Made by a program: the position numbers and the translations under genes. This document shows, piece by piece, positions 16,526-24,579 of a stretch of 64,000 nt of DNA (positions are counted from its first letter, which is position 1; every line of letters begins with the position of its first letter). Origin of the DNA: Candidatus Binatia bacterium. GTDB taxonomy: Bacteria > Desulfobacterota > Binatia > HRBIN30 > BPIQ01. Where the stretch lies: contig BPIQ01000003.1 of assembly GCA_026004195.1 (NCBI GenBank), positions 310,001-374,000 on the forward strand, written 5' to 3'. The notes under the pieces were generated by a model. That model was not told the origin of the DNA. It did not search any database and saw only the letters and a list, made by a program, of their open reading frames with translations.

Positions 16526-17341
16526 GTGACCGACGACGAACGGCTGGACGGGGCCATCGAACGAGCGGCGGAGATCCTGCACCGAGCTCGCTACGTCGTG
16601 GCGCTCACGGGTGCGGGGATCTCGGTCGACAGCGGCATCCCGCCTTTCCGGGGACCCGGCGGACTCTGGACCAAACACGGCGAACCCCCCATGGACGGCT
16701 ACCAGAGATTTCTCGCCGACCCGCGCAAAGCATGGGAAGAGCGGCTCTCGCCCAAGGGGCCCTTGCGCGAACTGTGGGAAACCCTCCGCCGCGCCAGGCC
16801 CAATCCCGGCCACTACGCGCTCGCGGAGCTCGAATCCATGGGCGTGCTGCGCTGCCTGATCACGCAGAACGTCGACAACCTGCACACCGAGGCCGGAAGC
16901 AGGGAAGTCGCCGAAATCCACGGAAACTACCGCCTCGTCCGTTGCATCGATTGCGTCCGGCGGTTTCCGCGAGAGGCCGTCTCCCTCGACGTGCTGCCCC
17001 CGCGGTGTCCCGAGTGCGGAGGCGTACTCAAGTCGGATACCGTGTCCTTCGGAGAGCCGATTCCGCCGGACGTGCTCGCGCGGTGTTTCGAAGAAGCGGC
17101 ACAGGCGGACTGCATGCTCGTCGCCGGGACTTCGGCGACGGTCTATCCTGCCGCCCAGTTCCCCTACGACGTCCGGGCGCGCGGCGGGAAACTCGTCGAG
17201 GTGAACCTCTACGAAAGCGAGCTCACGCCCTTTTGCGACGTGAGCCTGCGCGGGAGGTCCGCCGAAGTGCTTCCGAAGCTCGTCGCGAAGCTGCGGGAAC
17301 TCCGTTCCGACTCGGGGCCGGAACCCGAGCTTCTCGCTTGA
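16526..17341 (+). CDS. cobB: Sir2-family NAD-dependent protein deacylase (sirtuin)
   Basis: 271 residues. NAD-binding ALTGAGISVDSGIPPFRG, catalytic region TQNVDNLHTEAGS with the His in EIHGNY, and a zinc module with Cys pairs CIDC and CPEC. It removes acyl groups from lysines, releasing nicotinamide and O-acyl-ADP-ribose. The GTG at 16526 has GGAGG 8 bases upstream; the in-frame ATG at 16505 would lie before the likely transcription start. The absence of the Tyr-x-x-Arg pair expected of SIRT5-like desuccinylases was not established. The macrodomain protein 10 kb away could process its product. Confidence 0.92.
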   Translation: MTDDERLDGAIERAAEILHRARYVVALTGAGISVDSGIPPFRGPGGLWTKHGEPPMDGYQRFLADPRKAWEERLSPKGPLRELWETLRRARPNPGHYALAELESMGVLRCLITQNVDNLHTEAGSREVAEIHGNYRLVRCIDCVRRFPREAVSLDVLPPRCPECGGVLKSDTVSFGEPIPPDVLARCFEEAAQADCMLVAGTSATVYPAAQFPYDVRARGGKLVEVNLYESELTPFCDVSLRGRSAEVLPKLVAKLRELRSDSGPEPELLA

Positions 17342-17374
17342 CACGACGGCCGCGAAACGGGCAAGGACCGACGC

Positions 17375-17944
17375 ATGGCGCATCTTACCCAGACCGAACT
17401 CCGTCGTGCCGTCGCGCTGCTTGCCGCCGAGCACGGCCTTCAGCGACTCCGGGACAGGCTCGTGCGCCTGAACGCCTTCGTGAGCCGCCGTCGGGTTTCG
17501 TCTCCGGAAACGCTCGCGGACCAGCTCTACGCGCTCACTTCGGGTCTCCGCAAGCAGGTGCCCGCCACTCTCGCGTTCCACGGGATCTGGAACGAGTCCC
17601 TCTCGGAAAAACTCGGGGAGGAAGGCGAGAAGAAAATGGACGAGCTCGCCACCAAGGTGAACGAGTGCCTCGACGAAGGGGACCGCATCCGGGAAGGGAA
17701 AGAGCAGGAACTCGAAGCGGCGCTCTCGGCTTACGCGGAAGAGCTCGCGGGTCGGGTGGGAGAGGAATGGACCTACCTCGACATGCTCATCAAGGCCGTC
17801 CCCGAAATCGCTCGGAGGCTTCGGGAAGAGGGACTTCCCCGCCGCAAGGAGACGGCAGGGTCGCCGGGCACCGACCCGGCTGTCTCGACGCGAGAAGAAA
17901 AAGACCCGAGGGAAGAGCCCGCGGGAGAACGAGAGTCGGAATGA
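17375..17944 (+). CDS. Hypothetical helical protein, 189 aa
   Basis: A highly charged, mostly helical soluble protein that starts 33 bases after the Sir2 stop. Residues about 95-150 (EKKMDELATKVNECLDEGDR and on) look like a coiled coil or helical bundle; the last 40 residues are low-complexity, rich in Glu, Arg and Pro. No known family recognised. Same-strand spacing suggests co-transcription with the Sir2 gene and the glutaredoxin-like gene downstream. Confidence 0.55.
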   Translation: MAHLTQTELRRAVALLAAEHGLQRLRDRLVRLNAFVSRRRVSSPETLADQLYALTSGLRKQVPATLAFHGIWNESLSEKLGEEGEKKMDELATKVNECLDEGDRIREGKEQELEAALSAYAEELAGRVGEEWTYLDMLIKAVPEIARRLREEGLPRRKETAGSPGTDPAVSTREEKDPREEPAGERESE

Positions 17945-18091
17945 TCCGCGCGTGTTCGTCCGGCCGCTCGGCCGCAGGTCCTCCGAAGCTCGGGCTGCCG
18001 CGCCCGTGGGCGAGCATCCGGCCGCCGGACGGCGTGCGCACCACGGCCGGGCCGCCGCCCGCACGAGGAAAACCAAGGGGAGGAACGGACC

Positions 18092-18847
18092 ATGCCACTC
18101 GCGAGAGACGCCTCGTCGTACGCCGCCACGATCGTCCGCGGAGCCCGCGGGATCTTCGCGCGGACGACGCGCGACCGGCGTAAAGGCCCGGAGCGCCTGC
18201 TCGAGCTGTTCGACTTCGAAGCCTGCCCGTACTGCCGGAAGGTCCGCGAAGCGCTCACGGAGCTCGACCTCGACTACCTCGCCCGCCCGGTCGCGCGCGG
18301 GAGCCGGCGCCGCGAACTTCTCCGCGAGCTCGGCGGAAAGGTGCAAGTGCCGTACCTCGTGGACCCCAACACCGGGACACGCATGTACGAATCGGACGAC
18401 ATCGTGAGCTACCTCAACGAGCACTACGCCCGCGACGGCAAAGCGGGCTGGCCCGTGCCGCTCCCGAGCTTCCTCGACGACCTGAACTCCTTCGCCGCGA
18501 GCGCCGTGACGCTCGGGCGGGGACGGGTCTGCCGCGTTGTACGGGAGAGCGGTCCCCCGAAGCTCCTCGAGCTCTTCAACATGGAAGGGTCGCCCTACTG
18601 CAGGAAAGTCCGCGAGGTCCTTTCGGAACTCGACCTGGAGTACGTGGTGCGCAACGTTCCCAAGGGTAGCCCCCAGAGAAAAGAGCTCGAGCGCCTCGGC
18701 GGAAAAGTGCAGGTCCCTTTCCTCGTCGACCCGAATACCGGCGTCCGCATGTACGAGTCCGACGACATCGTGACCTACCTCGAGCGCGAGTACGGGAACG
18801 AGAAAAGGAGGGCACGACCGAGCGGGCGGGCGTCGCAGGCGCGGTGA
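18092..18847 (+). CDS. Tandem glutaredoxin/GST N-terminal domain protein
   Basis: 251 residues with two copies of a GST-N/glutaredoxin-like thioredoxin fold (about residues 35-112 and 156-235). The copies align closely: LLELF, PYCRKVRE, GGKVQVP(Y/F)LVDPNTG and MYESDDIV occur in both. The first has a dithiol CPYC (Cys45, Cys48), the second a monothiol-type SPYC (Cys170 only), so the active sites have diverged. Expected role is thiol-disulfide exchange or glutathione-linked chemistry in the cytoplasm. AGGGGAGG lies 8 bases before the ATG. The 147 bases between it and the previous gene hold no other gene that I can support. Confidence 0.85.
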   Translation: MPLARDASSYAATIVRGARGIFARTTRDRRKGPERLLELFDFEACPYCRKVREALTELDLDYLARPVARGSRRRELLRELGGKVQVPYLVDPNTGTRMYESDDIVSYLNEHYARDGKAGWPVPLPSFLDDLNSFAASAVTLGRGRVCRVVRESGPPKLLELFNMEGSPYCRKVREVLSELDLEYVVRNVPKGSPQRKELERLGGKVQVPFLVDPNTGVRMYESDDIVTYLEREYGNEKRRARPSGRASQAR

Positions 18848-18937
18848 GGGCCGGAGGGGAGGCCGCCTCCCCGGCGCCGCGCTCCGGCCTGCCCGCGGTG
18901 CGAGCCTCGGGCTTTTTTTCGGCGCGCCCGCCGGCGG

Positions 18938-20377
18938 TCAGGCCGCCGCCCGCCGGGCCTTTTGCGCCCGTCTCTGCCGCATCGAAGCGAGAAAGTCCGC
19001 GGCTTCCCCGAGCATGCGCTTCCGCTCGTCCGGATCCCGGAGCATCTTGCGCACGGCCTTGAAGACGTACTTCGGCCGGAAATAGTACTTCCGGTAGAAG
19101 CGCTCGACCGCGTCGAACATTTCCTCGGCCGAGATTTCCGGGTAGCTCACGGTGCACTTCTGGTAGCCCGAGGGGTCGTTGTAGACGTTCTCGACGAGGA
19201 AGCCGTGGTCCTGGACGTACTTGTAGAACTCCGTCCCGGGATACGGCGAAGCCAACGACACCTGGATCGTCTCCGGGTTCATCTCCCGCGCGAACCGGAT
19301 CGTCTCCTCGATGGTTTCGCGCGTCTCGCCGGGCAACCCGATGATGAAGGTCCCGTGGATCAGGATCCCGAGCTCGTGGCAGTCCCGGGTGAAGCGGCGG
19401 GCGGTCTCGAGTCCGACTCCTTTCTTGATGTTCTTCAGGATCTGCGCGTTCCCGGACTCGTAGCCCACGACGAAAAGACGGAGCCCGGCGTCCTTGAGCA
19501 CCTTCAGGGTTTCGCGGTCGACGTTGGCGCGTGCGTTCGTCGACCAGCAGAGCCCGAGCGGCTTGAGAAGCTCGGCGATCCGGCGCGCGCGGCGCGGGTC
19601 GGCCGTGAACGTGTCGTCGTCGAAAAAGAGCTCCTTCATCCTGGGAAAGAGCCGTTTCACGTTCTTCACTTCCTCGAGGACGTTCTCCGGGGTCCGCGTG
19701 CGGTAGGAGTGCCCCGTGGTGACCTGCGGCCAGAGACAGAACGTGCAGCGAGCGGGACAGCCCCGCCCGGTGTACAGAGAGACGTACGGATACTGGCAGT
19801 ACGGGCTGTTGTACTTGAGGTAGTCGAGGTCGCGAGCGTAAATCTCGGTGACGAAGGGCAGCGCGTCGAGCTCCTCGGTGGTGAGGGGAGGCCGCTCGGG
19901 GTTCTGGCGGATCGCGCCGTTCTCCCGGTAGGTGAGATTCGGGATCTCGTGCCAGGGACGCCCGCGCGCGATGTCGGCTACCGGCAGGTCGAATTCCTTG
20001 CGGACCACGACGTCGATGGCTTTCGACGCCTCGAGGGACTCCACCGGACGAGCCGTCACGTGGCCACCGACGAAGGCCACGACACACCGCGGGTTCGCCT
20101 CTTTGATCTTCTCGGCGGTGTCCACGTCGAGAGAAAACGACGGCGTGCTCGTGTGGATCACCACGAAGTCGTAGTGGCGAGCGATCTCGACGGTCTCTTC
20201 CTGGCCGAGACCTTCCGGCGGCGCATCGAGGACCCGGCTTTCCTCGACGAGGCCCGCGGGATAGCAGAGCCAGGTCGGGTACCAGAACGACCACACCTCC
20301 CGGCGAGCCTGGTAGCGCGACCCTGCCCCCCCGTCGAAGTCCTCGTAGGCCGGTGGATTCAAGAGCAAAGTTTTCAT
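18938..20377 (-). CDS. hpnJ: Hopanoid biosynthesis radical SAM protein HpnJ
   Basis: 479 residues. The N-terminal B12-binding-like domain begins MKTLLLNPPAYEDFDGGAGS, characteristic of HpnJ, followed by a radical SAM barrel with the 4Fe-4S motif C207-x3-C211-x2-C214. HpnJ is needed, with HpnI and HpnK, to form the cyclitol ether head group of bacteriohopanetetrol, by a proposed ring contraction of the glucosamine. No other hpn gene is in this window, so the rest of the pathway must be elsewhere. A Shine-Dalgarno AAGGAG precedes the ATG, and a promoter is visible about 90 bases upstream. The C-terminus is basic. Confidence 0.88.
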   Translation of the reverse strand: MKTLLLNPPAYEDFDGGAGSRYQARREVWSFWYPTWLCYPAGLVEESRVLDAPPEGLGQEETVEIARHYDFVVIHTSTPSFSLDVDTAEKIKEANPRCVVAFVGGHVTARPVESLEASKAIDVVVRKEFDLPVADIARGRPWHEIPNLTYRENGAIRQNPERPPLTTEELDALPFVTEIYARDLDYLKYNSPYCQYPYVSLYTGRGCPARCTFCLWPQVTTGHSYRTRTPENVLEEVKNVKRLFPRMKELFFDDDTFTADPRRARRIAELLKPLGLCWSTNARANVDRETLKVLKDAGLRLFVVGYESGNAQILKNIKKGVGLETARRFTRDCHELGILIHGTFIIGLPGETRETIEETIRFAREMNPETIQVSLASPYPGTEFYKYVQDHGFLVENVYNDPSGYQKCTVSYPEISAEEMFDAVERFYRKYYFRPKYVFKAVRKMLRDPDERKRMLGEAADFLASMRQRRAQKARRAAA

Positions 20378-20467
20378 CCTTTACGAACTCCTTCCGGTCG
20401 GCGGTCCGGGAGCGGGAAAAGGCAAAACGCTCGTCGTCGCTCCGCCAAACCGATCGGTCAGGCCGGG

Positions 20468-20496
20468 AAACTACCCCCGACCGCGGTCGAAATCAA
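20468..20496 (-). promoter_or_regulatory. Candidate hpnJ promoter
   Basis: On the minus strand, TTGATT (20496-20491), 17-base spacer, TAGTTT (20473-20468), about 90 bases before the hpnJ start. The rest of the 334-base gap from 20378 to 20711 shows no gene; it holds only this site and the start region of the next gene. Confidence 0.45.
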
Positions 20497-20711
20497 CCAC
20501 CCCACCCCTCCGGTCCTCCCTCACCGCCCCGGAAGAAAGCCGGCTCCTTCCGGGAGAAAATCTCGCAACGCCGAGAGCTTCCGGCGGGGGCGGGGAGAAA
20601 GGGAGTACCGAGTGTTGAGTTTCGACGGGCCCGATGCGAAAGAAGAGCGAAGCTTCCGAGCCGGACTCGGGGGAACGTCACAGGTCGACGGACCTGGAAA
20701 GGGGGCGATCC

Positions 20712-21116
20712 ATGGAAATCGAGGGCGGGTGTTACTGCAAGGCGGTGCGGTACAAGATCCAGGGGGAGCCGATGTTTCGGGCCCAGTGCCACTGCCGGGA
20801 GTGCCAGTACATCTCGGGCGGGGCGCCGAACATCGTCCTGGGGGTCCCCGAGGATGCCTTCGCGTACGTCAAGGGATCGGCCAAGGCGTTCCGGAGAAGC
20901 GACCTCGAGAGGCCTGTCACGCGGGAGTTCTGCCCCGAGTGCGGGACGCATCTCGTCTCTCGGGCTCCCGGCATCCCTGCCGTGATGATCAAGGTCGGAA
21001 CGCTCGACGACCCGAGCGTTTTCGGGATGCCCCAGATGGCGATCTTCACGATCGACAAGCAGGCCTTTCACTGGATCCCGGAAGGTATCCCGACCTTCGA
21101 GCGGACGCCGGGCTGA
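20712..21116 (+). CDS. GFA-family protein (CENP-V/GFA zinc-binding domain)
   Basis: 134 residues, one GFA domain. Zinc ligands are seen in GGCYCKAVRY, QCHCRECQ and FCPECGTHL. The family is named after a glutathione-dependent formaldehyde-activating enzyme, though most members have no proven activity. ATG 20712 is chosen because AAAGGGGGC lies just upstream and the product then matches the normal domain start; an ATG at 20634 would add a charged tail without similarity. Confidence 0.85.
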   Translation: MEIEGGCYCKAVRYKIQGEPMFRAQCHCRECQYISGGAPNIVLGVPEDAFAYVKGSAKAFRRSDLERPVTREFCPECGTHLVSRAPGIPAVMIKVGTLDDPSVFGMPQMAIFTIDKQAFHWIPEGIPTFERTPG

Positions 21117-21236
21117 GAACTTCCGGGCTCCGCTCGGGCGACCGGTACCCGCGCGCCGGGCGGAAGTGCAGGAGGAGAAGACCCGAGGGACGATCGCCCT
21201 GGGCACGGGTCGTGGGCATATATTTTGTCCGTTTCC

Positions 21237-21265
21237 TTGACGTGCCAAAGCATCCAAACTAAGCG
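21237..21265 (+). promoter_or_regulatory. Candidate leaderless promoter of vapBC
   Basis: TTGACG (21237-21242), 17-base spacer, TAAGCG (21260-21265). The vapB ATG lies 7 bases after the -10 box and has no Shine-Dalgarno sequence, so translation may start at or next to the mRNA end. The stretch 21215-21275 is notably AT-rich for this window. Confidence 0.45.
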
Positions 21266-21272
21266 TAATCGT

Positions 21273-21479
21273 ATGCGTACCACGCTCGATCTTCCCGAGG
21301 ACCTCGTGGAAGAGGCCCGTCGACTCCTGGGTTTCAAATCCAAAACCGACACCGTCATCCTTTCCCTCCGCGAACTCGTGCGCCGGCGCCGGATCGAAGA
21401 GCTCAAGGAGCTCGCGGGCAAGGTTCGCCTCGACATCGACCTGCCGAAATCCAGGCGACGGCCGCGAAAGGGCCGGTGA
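21273..21479 (+). CDS. vapB: VapB-type antitoxin
   Basis: 68 residues. MRTTLDLPEDLVEEARRLLG is the N-terminal ribbon-helix-helix pattern of VapB/DUF2191 antitoxins (a DNA-binding dimer that represses its own operon), followed by a basic C-terminal tail that would wrap the toxin. It overlaps vapC by four bases (GTGA). Upstream in-frame codons to 21225 are not needed and do not resemble the family. Confidence 0.85.
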   Translation: MRTTLDLPEDLVEEARRLLGFKSKTDTVILSLRELVRRRRIEELKELAGKVRLDIDLPKSRRRPRKGR

Positions 21480-21865
21480 TCGTCGTCGACACTTCGGTCT
21501 GGATCGCCTTCTTCCGGGGAGCGGACTCGCGTCTCGTGGGACATCTCCGCGATCTCCTCGACCGGGACGACGTGCTTCTCGCCGCCCCCGTGCGCCTCGA
21601 GCTGCTCTCCGGCGCTCCGCGCCGAGACTACGGCAGGCTTGACCGGCTGCTCACGGCCCTCCCGGTGGCGTACCCGACCGAGAAAACCTGGGAGAGGCTC
21701 GACGGCTGGGTCCGGAAAACCGTGGAGGCCGGCGAGAGGTTCGGCTTCGCGGATCTGCTGATCGCCGCCCTGGCGGCCGACGAGAAAGCGGCTGTCTGGT
21801 CCCTCGATCGGGATTTCCGGCGGCTCGGTCGACTCGGTTTCGTCACGCTCCACACGCCCTCCTGA
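21476..21865 (+). CDS. vapC: VapC-type PIN-domain ribonuclease toxin
   Basis: 129 residues. The PIN active site is complete: Asp5 in VVDTSVW, Glu42 in RLELLSG, Asp93 in GFADLLIA, and Asp111/Asp113 near SLDRDF. VapC toxins cleave tRNA or rRNA and are held inactive by VapB. GTG start overlaps the vapB stop. The gene ends 45 bases before the NurA-HerA-Mre11-Rad50 operon on the same strand; the operon has its own promoter candidate, so co-transcription is possible but not required. Confidence 0.92.
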   Translation: MIVVDTSVWIAFFRGADSRLVGHLRDLLDRDDVLLAAPVRLELLSGAPRRDYGRLDRLLTALPVAYPTEKTWERLDGWVRKTVEAGERFGFADLLIAALAADEKAAVWSLDRDFRRLGRLGFVTLHTPS

Positions 21866-21891
21866 AGGGCCACGCGGGGCTGTGGTATAAG
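21862..21891 (+). promoter_or_regulatory. Candidate promoter of the nurA-herA-mre11-rad50 operon
   Basis: CTGAAG (21862-21867), 18-base spacer, TATAAG (21886-21891), with the gene start 19 bases further on. The -10 box is strong, the -35 box poor. Confidence 0.4.
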
Positions 21892-21910
21892 ACCCGGCGG
21901 GAGGGCGAGA

Positions 21911-22909
21911 GTGTTCGGGGAGTTCGACGTCCGGATCGATCCTTGGGAAAGCCCCTACGGCGGCGAAGTTCCGTTCGACCCGGCCGTCGAAGAAAAAGCG
22001 GAAGACGTCGATCTCGGGGTCGAAGTCCCCCCCGACCGCTGGGCGCCCCTCTCCCCCGGGGCGACGCCCGTTTTCGCGACCGTCTTTTTCGTCGACGGCG
22101 TACGGCGCATCGACGCGCGGATCCTCGTCCGGCGGGGCGACGACATGGCCCACGGCGCTTTCGGGAGCTACGCCGTAGGCGCCGTCGTTTGCGAGAACGG
22201 ACGGGCCGCCTTCGGCGACGTGCACACGGGTCGGGTGGTGGTGACGGCCTCCGGCACGCTTTTTCCCGAGGTCGTTCGCGTGGCACCGAATCTCGTCTAC
22301 CGCCCCCTCGCCGTCGCGGACTCGGATCCCGACGCACCGCTTCGCGGAATCCAGGAGGAAATGAGACGGGCCGAGGAGAGGGCGGCACGCGAGCTCGCCG
22401 ACCGCGAGGGTTCGCTCGTGGTCGCGGACGGGCCGTTGACCTTCGAGGAGCCGGTACGCGGAGCCGCCGTGGGAATGGTGAAGCGGCTCTTCCAGCTCTA
22501 CCTGCCCGCCGAAAAAGTCCCCCTCCTCCGCCGACTCCCCCCGTCCTCTCGCACTCCCCTTTTCGCCCTCCGCTCGACTCGCCGCTTCGCCCGCTACAGC
22601 TGGTTTTTGCGCCTCGCCCCCCCACAGCCGATCGACTCGGAACTTTCGGGCCTCGTCCGCCTCGAGGTGTCGGAGTCCGTGGGAGCCGAGCGAGCACGGG
22701 ACCTCGCGGACGCGACGACACACCTGCTGCCCCGCTTCGTCTCCGGCCGGGCCCGGGATCCGCGGTCGCCGCAGAACCTGGTCCCCATCTCGGCGCTCGA
22801 GGGCGAGCTCCGGCGTCGCCTCGGCGACGCCCGGCTCCTCAGGCGGAGAATCGAGGAGCTTTTGCTCGAGGCGAGAAACTCCGGCAAAAGGGAGGAACGC
22901 CGAACGTGA
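21911..22909 (+). CDS. nurA: NurA-domain nuclease
   Basis: 332 residues. FFVDGVRR (Asp62) and VVADGPL (Asp173), separated by the Glu/Ala-rich helix EEMRRAEERAARELAD, fit the two Asp-containing motifs of the NurA RNase H-like nuclease fold; the C-terminal third contains SGLVRLEV, as NurA proteins do. NurA degrades the 5' strand at DNA ends in complex with the HerA translocase. The identification is strengthened by the overlapping HerA gene next to it and by Mre11 and Rad50 after that. GTG start with GGGAGGG upstream. I rank divergence from archaeal NurA as high, so an HHpred-type comparison would be needed for proof. Confidence 0.75.
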   Translation: MFGEFDVRIDPWESPYGGEVPFDPAVEEKAEDVDLGVEVPPDRWAPLSPGATPVFATVFFVDGVRRIDARILVRRGDDMAHGAFGSYAVGAVVCENGRAAFGDVHTGRVVVTASGTLFPEVVRVAPNLVYRPLAVADSDPDAPLRGIQEEMRRAEERAARELADREGSLVVADGPLTFEEPVRGAAVGMVKRLFQLYLPAEKVPLLRRLPPSSRTPLFALRSTRRFARYSWFLRLAPPQPIDSELSGLVRLEVSESVGAERARDLADATTHLLPRFVSGRARDPRSPQNLVPISALEGELRRRLGDARLLRRRIEELLLEARNSGKREERRT

Positions 22910-24579
22910 AAGAACCCACCAGGGAAGTTGCGGGACTGGTTCTCGGGTCGATGGACGCGACGCCGCTCGAGTTCTGGGTCGGCGTCGAGGAAGGCAAGCG
23001 GATCCAGCTCGACGACCTCGTCGTCGTGGAAAGCGCGATCCCGGGCGGCGAGCGCGTCCGCTTTTTCGGGATCGTCGATCTCGTCCGAAAACGCTACGAA
23101 GGCGCCCCCTTCGACACGGACGCCTTTCGCGCCTCGCGCGGCGTCCTCCCGGTGGACGTGTCCTACGCCGCCCACGTGCAGGTGACACGGATCGAACCCG
23201 AAATCTTCGTCCCCCCTCACCCCGGAGACCCGGCCGAGGTGGTGCGCGGCGAGCGCTTCGCCCGCGCCCTCTACTTCGACCGGATGGAGCGGCGCTTCCC
23301 GGCGGGCCTCACCCGGACGGGCGAGCCCGTGTACGCCAACCTCGATTTTCTCGACGGCACGCACGGCGCCCACCTCTCGGTGAGCGGGATCTCGGGGGTG
23401 GCGACGAAGACCTCCTACGCCACCTTCCTTCTCTTCTCGATCTTCCACTCGGGCGTTCTCGGCGCCGACGCTTCCGCGACCCGTGCGCTCGTCTTCAACG
23501 TGAAGGGCGAAGACCTTCTCTGGCTCGACCGCCCCAACGCCCGCCTCGACGAAACGAGCCGGGCCGAGTACGCGAAGCTCGGCCTCCCCCCGACGCCTTT
23601 CCAGAGCGTGGCCCTTTACGCCCCGGTCCACCGCGGCTCGAAGGTTCCCATGCCCGCGACGGGAGGGCGCCAGGAAGGCGTAGAACCCTACGTGTGGACG
23701 CTGCGGGAATTCGCCCGGGAACGGATGCTCCGCTTCGCCTTCGCCGAGGCCGAGGACGCGCGGGCGCAGATTTCCTTCGTGATCCAGCGGGTCGAACGCG
23801 TGCTCGAAGAGGCGGCGAAGGAAGGACCGGAAGACGACCCCGGTCTCGAGCTCGGGGGAAAACGGATGGCCTCGTTCTCGGACCTGGTCGACCTCCTCGA
23901 CACGGAATTCCTCGAGAGCGTCGTCCCCCAGATGGTCCAGGGCACGCTCGGAGCCTTCCGCCGGAGACTCCACGCCGCCGCCTCGAGAATGGGACACCTG
24001 GTCCAGGGGGAACCCTGGGCGGTGGGCCGGCAAATCTCCTGGGACTCCCAGCAGGTCACGGTCGTCGACATCCACACGCTCCACTCCACGGCGCAGATGT
24101 TCGTGGTCGGCGTGCTGCTCAAGCGGATGATGGAAGAAAAAGAACGGCGCGGGACGGCGAAGCCGCTCACTTTCGTCCTCCTCGACGAGCTCAACAAGTA
24201 CGCGCCGCGAGAGGGCTGGAGCCCCATCCAGGACGTGCTGCTCGACATCGCCGAGCGGGGCCGGTCGCTCGGTGTCTCGCTCTTCGGCGCGCAACAGACG
24301 GCGAGCGAAGTGGAACGCCGGGTGTTCGCCAACGCGTCGGTCAAGGTGGTGGGGCGCCTCGACGCCGCCGAAGCCGAGCGCAGCGAGTACGGATTTCTCA
24401 CACGTGTGGCACGGCTCCGGGCCACCATGCTCCCGCCCGGAAGCATGATCGTCTCCCAGCCCCAGATCCCCACCCCCGTCCTCCTCCGCTTCCCGTTCCC
24501 GGCCTGGGCGACCCGCCGGGCCGAGGCGCTCGAACCCGACGCGCCCGACCCCTTCGAGGGCTTCGACGAGAACCGATGA
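22906..24579 (+). CDS. herA: HerA-type DNA translocase ATPase
   Basis: 557 residues. An N-terminal HAS-barrel-like region (about 5-110) is followed by a FtsK/HerA ATPase. The P-loop region is SGISGVATKTSY with Lys168; the Gly that normally precedes this Lys is replaced by Thr. Walker B is VLLDELNK (Asp427, Glu428), and an arginine-rich segment (DIAERGRSLGVS, FGAQQTASEVERR) follows as in HerA. It should form a hexameric ring that pumps DNA to NurA. GTG start overlaps the NurA stop (GTGA), and its own stop overlaps the next ATG, so all are coupled. Confidence 0.88.
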   Translation: MKEPTREVAGLVLGSMDATPLEFWVGVEEGKRIQLDDLVVVESAIPGGERVRFFGIVDLVRKRYEGAPFDTDAFRASRGVLPVDVSYAAHVQVTRIEPEIFVPPHPGDPAEVVRGERFARALYFDRMERRFPAGLTRTGEPVYANLDFLDGTHGAHLSVSGISGVATKTSYATFLLFSIFHSGVLGADASATRALVFNVKGEDLLWLDRPNARLDETSRAEYAKLGLPPTPFQSVALYAPVHRGSKVPMPATGGRQEGVEPYVWTLREFARERMLRFAFAEAEDARAQISFVIQRVERVLEEAAKEGPEDDPGLELGGKRMASFSDLVDLLDTEFLESVVPQMVQGTLGAFRRRLHAAASRMGHLVQGEPWAVGRQISWDSQQVTVVDIHTLHSTAQMFVVGVLLKRMMEEKERRGTAKPLTFVLLDELNKYAPREGWSPIQDVLLDIAERGRSLGVSLFGAQQTASEVERRVFANASVKVVGRLDAAEAERSEYGFLTRVARLRATMLPPGSMIVSQPQIPTPVLLRFPFPAWATRRAEALEPDAPDPFEGFDENR

